From Solen grandis (Eukaryota > Mollusca > Bivalvia > Adapedonta > Solenidae): a DNA stretch of 64,000 nucleotides. Below, piece after piece: positions 60,870-64,000 of the stretch (positions are counted from its first letter, which is position 1; each line of letters begins with the position of its first letter). The position numbers and the translations under genes were made by a program. The notes under the pieces are model-generated. The model saw only the letters and a program-made list of their open reading frames with translations. It had not been told where the DNA came from and ran no database searches. Where the stretch lies: positions 33,896,759 through 33,960,758 of the forward strand of contig CM037781.1 of NCBI GenBank assembly GCA_021229015.1, in the 5' to 3' direction.

Positions 60870-61585
60870 TATGTCCTTTTACAACAGGGCCAATGTATAG
60901 ATACGCTTATAATAAGACGTCACGATTTCCACATATTTTTCTTGTGTGTTTGTTCGCTCGAACGCTTGCTTGTCTGTTTGTTTTTAGTGTCCTGTATGCA
61001 GAAGAGGTCTTTTATCACAGGGTTGATTATGCCAGAACGGGACTACACTCTTCTTAGAGCCTCGTTTTTCGCTGTTCACGGCCATTTGTCCGGATATATA
61101 CAATTAATAATTTGTGTGTATTAAATGACCACTTCAGTCTTACAAACAGCCGTGATAAGAAGTCATTGCGAAGGAATAACGCCCCTCAGAAATGATGAGA
61201 CATTTAAGAGCCTCAAACCCTTAACATCTCGATTAGGCAAAGTAAACAACTTTTCAAGTTTTATCAATATATTTCCTCTTTGTATGGACAGGGATAATGG
61301 CTACGCATTAGGAGAATTGGATTAGAATGCAAAGTCGAATGTATGATTGCGAGTTAATGTAGCGCTGTACAAAATGTTCATCATATTTCGTTGACATTAA
61401 ATTTCGCTGCTTCTGTAAGGATTCGAAATTAATTTCCTTTGTGTAAATATAGGATTACATGAATATATATGAAAAGGTGAGGTCCTGATATAGTGAACGA
61501 ACTATCAATCAATGAAAATACTTCCAGTCTTGAAAAATAATTATTTAAGTATCTTATTTTCAATATTTAGATTGATCCTGGAAAC
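60870..61585. other. 3' flank, nothing recognised
   Basis: Short open frames (60942-61325) have no recognisable domain. Confidence 0.4.
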
Positions 61586-61589
61586 CGAC

Positions 61590-62120
61590 TGTTTAGAAGG
61601 TCCGTCTGTGACCTGGTGGTCGTCGGTTCGATTCCTGGCAGCGACATTTCAAAGTAATCAGAAACGGTATTCACTGGCATATCTCTCATGCTTCGCGCTA
61701 AACAAATACCGATCCCGTGGCCTAGTGGTTAAGGCATCCGCTTCGGGAAAGGGAGATCGAAGGTTCGATCCCCGGCAGAGGTCATTCTGATATGGCCGGT
61801 TGGTGAGCCGCCAGCTAATTAAATAATGGTTACCGGTTTTCTTCCTGCCTGGTGCCTGGCATATAGGAGGGAACTGGGAAGGTACTCGTGAAAACAAAGA
61901 GGTGTCTCATAAGTCAAAACTGGCTTGCCCTTTCAATAGGGGTGACACAAACACTTTTATACGGGTAGATGGCTTGGTTGGCCTAGCGTCATGATCTAAT
62001 GTGACTCGATGTGGTATGATGCCACTCATCTACGGTGAAAAATCGCATTGAGGCAACGATTTGTCGGTCCTGTGTTGTTATCAAATACCGTCGATCAGGT
62101 AGTAAAAATACCTAAACAAA
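61590..62120 (+). mobile_element. SINE family E, split by a family D insertion
   Basis: The 5' part (61590-61706) has GGTTCGATTCCTGGCAGCG and CATGCTTCGCGCTAAACAA. The 3' part (61962-62120) has GATGGCTTGGTTGGCCTAG and GATGCCACTCATCTACGG. Together they follow the order of 54390-54690, with a family D SINE between them. Confidence 0.6.
61711..61960 (+). mobile_element. tRNA-derived SINE, family D, near full length
   Basis: Head CCCGTGGCCTAGTGGTTAAG (A box), AAGGTTCGATCCCCGGCAGA (B box), then GGCCGGTTGGTGAGCCGCCA and CCTGCCTGGTGCCTGGCATA. The extra body after the tRNA-like part and the unpaired acceptor ends argue against a tRNA gene. Confidence 0.82.
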
Positions 62121-62124
62121 CGAT

Positions 62125-63250
62125 TTCTCATCTGCATTTGAAATGTCTGTTCCATCGTACCGTGCGCGGGATTTAGACACGATCGTCATTATATTGATAC
62201 TTTTCATGAGACCCATATCGGACAACTATTTGTAACCTTATTTTTCACAATGGTGAAACGGATTTCTTCGTATCTAAGTTAAACTTCTAACGACAAATGT
62301 TTCCCCTACCGGTTTTAAGAACATAACGACAATTTTCTGAGTAATGGTTTTCATTTTCAATGCAGGAGACCCACTGCCCACGTGTTATGTTTAGGCGTAA
62401 AAAAGTGGTTTGTTTCCACTAATATCTCCGAAAAACAGGGTCGGTAGGTCGGCTAATCTTTTTTTTAAAATTATTTTTAACCTTTATTCATCGGGTTTTT
62501 CACGAAAAACAGCGTTTTGCAACCGAAATAACCCAAATGCTAGGAAAAAAAGTTTAAGGATCGGTACAAAAAATAGGATCGGTCGAGTTAGTGGAACAAG
62601 TAACTTTTTTTTTATTAGGCCTTATGTTCAAATCCCTTGAATAAACAGGTTTATTATGTTTCAGTGCGTTTTTTTTTGTGATTTCGATATTTGTCACCGT
62701 GCATTCACTCAGCCATTTTAATTAATCCAAATAGAAATTCAATAAAATCTCAAATAAAACATTTACTCCCAAGATAAAAGCTAAAGTCACGACGTTAAGT
62801 GTCCTTTTGAAGTCAATTTTGTGCTAAGATATTTAACCCAGGTAGCTACGTATTCATGCCATATATTTATTACCGGTTCATTCAATTAGAGCTAAATTGA
62901 ATTAAACTCTTGCAACATTAAACACGAGGGTTTGTCGAACTATCAGTTTAAGGTATAAAAATCATTTTAGACTCGATTATGTATGCAACATCTTTATTTA
63001 GTGATATAAACCCGCCACTCAGCGTCTTGGGCACTCAATCGTGCAGTGTGCGGTCATAAAATCTCGATTCAAAAGGCGACTTTACTATCAATATTTTACT
63101 CAATCCTACATCGCATATTTTATCACAACCCTGTCTCAGTTCTCTTTCATAGGAATATCTATATTGTGTTCACTGACCCGGATCTAAGAGTTTGAATCCC
63201 GGTCATTGCTGCTGTTATTGTCTCACCGACAATAGCTCATTCAAACATAA
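62125..63250. other. 3' flank, possible worn repeat
   Basis: GGGTCGGTAGGTCGGCTAAT at 62438 and AGGATCGGTCGAGTTAGTGG at 62575 look repeat-derived, but no family could be assigned. Otherwise AT-rich with no gene. Confidence 0.35.
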
Positions 63251-63296
63251 TTACAGGTGGAGGAAGACCCCGCGTGTACAGAGGCAACCCGGTATA
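63251..63296 (-). mobile_element. SINE family A fragment
   Basis: TTACAGGTGGAGGAAGACCC matches the family A body in reverse orientation, just before a full plus-strand copy. Confidence 0.7.
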
Positions 63297-63324
63297 GTAA
63301 CATCGACTGTCTGCAAGCTAGCTA

Positions 63325-63580
63325 GGGGCCTCCGTGGCCGAGAGGATAAAGTCGCTGACTTTATTACTCACTCAGCCCCTCACCGCGTGGGTTCGAATCC
63401 CGGCAGGGTCATTCGGATTTTCATGTGAGGAAGCCTCCCAGCTGGCTTGCGGTAGGTCGGTGGTTCTATCCGAATGCCTCCGTGCATTCGGGGTTCTTCC
63501 TCCACCAGTTATTAGCTGGACGTCGCTGTATGACTGAAATACTGTCGAAGCGACGGCAAACTCAAATAGTCAGTCAAGTC
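63325..63580 (+). mobile_element. tRNA-derived SINE, family A, full length
   Basis: Head GGGGCCTCCGTGGCCGAGAG, B box GGGTTCGAATCCCGGCAGG, body as in 6594-6890, ending CTCAAATAGTCAGTCAAGTC. Confidence 0.92.
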
Positions 63581-63593
63581 TGCAAGTTAGCTG

Positions 63594-63665
63594 GAAAACT
63601 TTCTTACTTGAAGAGTCCGAGTGACCTTGCCGGGACTCGAACACACGACTGTGAGGTGCTAAAAG
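63594..63665 (-). mobile_element. SINE family A, head fragment
   Basis: The minus strand has GTGTTCGAGTCCCGGCAAGG followed by TCACTCGGACT, matching the family A B-box region. It abuts the full plus-strand copy. Confidence 0.6.
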
Positions 63666-64000
63666 ATAGTAAATCAGAGACTAGAGTCACGTTTGCGGTA
63701 AACATTTCCAATAATTTTCCCCAGGAGATAAGTACTAGTTTTCCTCTTTTAAAGCCAATTAGAGCAATGATTTTCAATAAAAGCCCAAGACGGATAGAAC
63801 AATCCTAAACTAGCAGCTATGATCATGAAAAGTTTCGGGCCAATCAACAAATCCCAAGAAAAAATATATATTTTTTTGTCTTTTTTAGTATCGTGTTTTC
63901 TGTTCTCTATCTTACCCTTAAATATTTGCAATACATTATACCCTCTCATTGCTTTATCTCCAAATTTCGTTCGTTTATATTTTTATCCGATATCATTTTT
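63666..64000. other. 3' flank, nothing recognised
   Basis: AT-rich to the window edge. Confidence 0.5.

Noticed and set aside
61711..61785. tRNA-like sequence with good A and B boxes
   Set aside because: The acceptor ends do not pair and the unit continues into a body shared with 3425-3545, so it is a SINE head.
1..64000. CRISPR array, operon or bacterial mobile element
   Set aside because: The tandem repeats lack unique spacers, and introns, SINEs and microsatellites show a eukaryotic genome.

Overview
This is a eukaryotic window, most likely from a mollusc and probably a bivalve. It has AT-rich, intron-dominated DNA, many tRNA-derived SINEs, several MITE families, and many micro- and minisatellites. 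The phylum is inferred from the style of the repeats and the divergence of the one gene; no species-specific marker was identified. One protein-coding gene is convincing: a three-exon orthologue of BAMBI (BMP and activin membrane-bound inhibitor), the kinase-less TGF-beta pseudoreceptor, on the plus strand.

Layout. Positions 1-18238 are 5' flank: minisatellites, SINEs, a pogo-like MITE and a larger CCCCTGTCA-ended element. Exon 1 (18239-18299) encodes the start and signal peptide. Intron 1 is 24.9 kb. Exon 2 (43197-43619) encodes the ten-cysteine ectodomain. Intron 2 is 5.3 kb and holds a perfect 33-bp hairpin. Exon 3 (48960-49603) encodes the juxtamembrane segment, the transmembrane helix and a long histidine-rich tail. 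All junctions are GT/AG and phase 1, and the spliced CDS is 1128 nt (375 aa). A 100-N assembly gap lies 0.4 kb past the stop. The rest, to 64000, is repeat-rich 3' flank with no recognisable gene.

Regulation. The most unusual signal is the 7-mer GCAGACG (reverse complement CGTCTGC). I found it 26 times, 19 of them between 32489 and 49609, across the second half of intron 1, intron 2 and the stop codon. Nine copies extend to GCAGACGAC. The flanks are unrelated and both orientations occur, which looks like a recurrent protein-binding site rather than a copied repeat. It contains the CAGAC/GTCTG Smad half-site core, and BAMBI is a known BMP/TGF-beta feedback target. The same part of intron 1 is nearly free of the transposons that crowd both flanks. 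An autoregulatory Smad-responsive domain is therefore a testable hypothesis.

The protein departs from vertebrate BAMBI in two ways: an acidic insertion of roughly 40 residues in the ectodomain before the CCxxxxC motif, and a cytoplasmic tail about twice the usual length with 24 histidines in 80 residues. Repeat families were assigned by eye from internal similarity; no database was searched.
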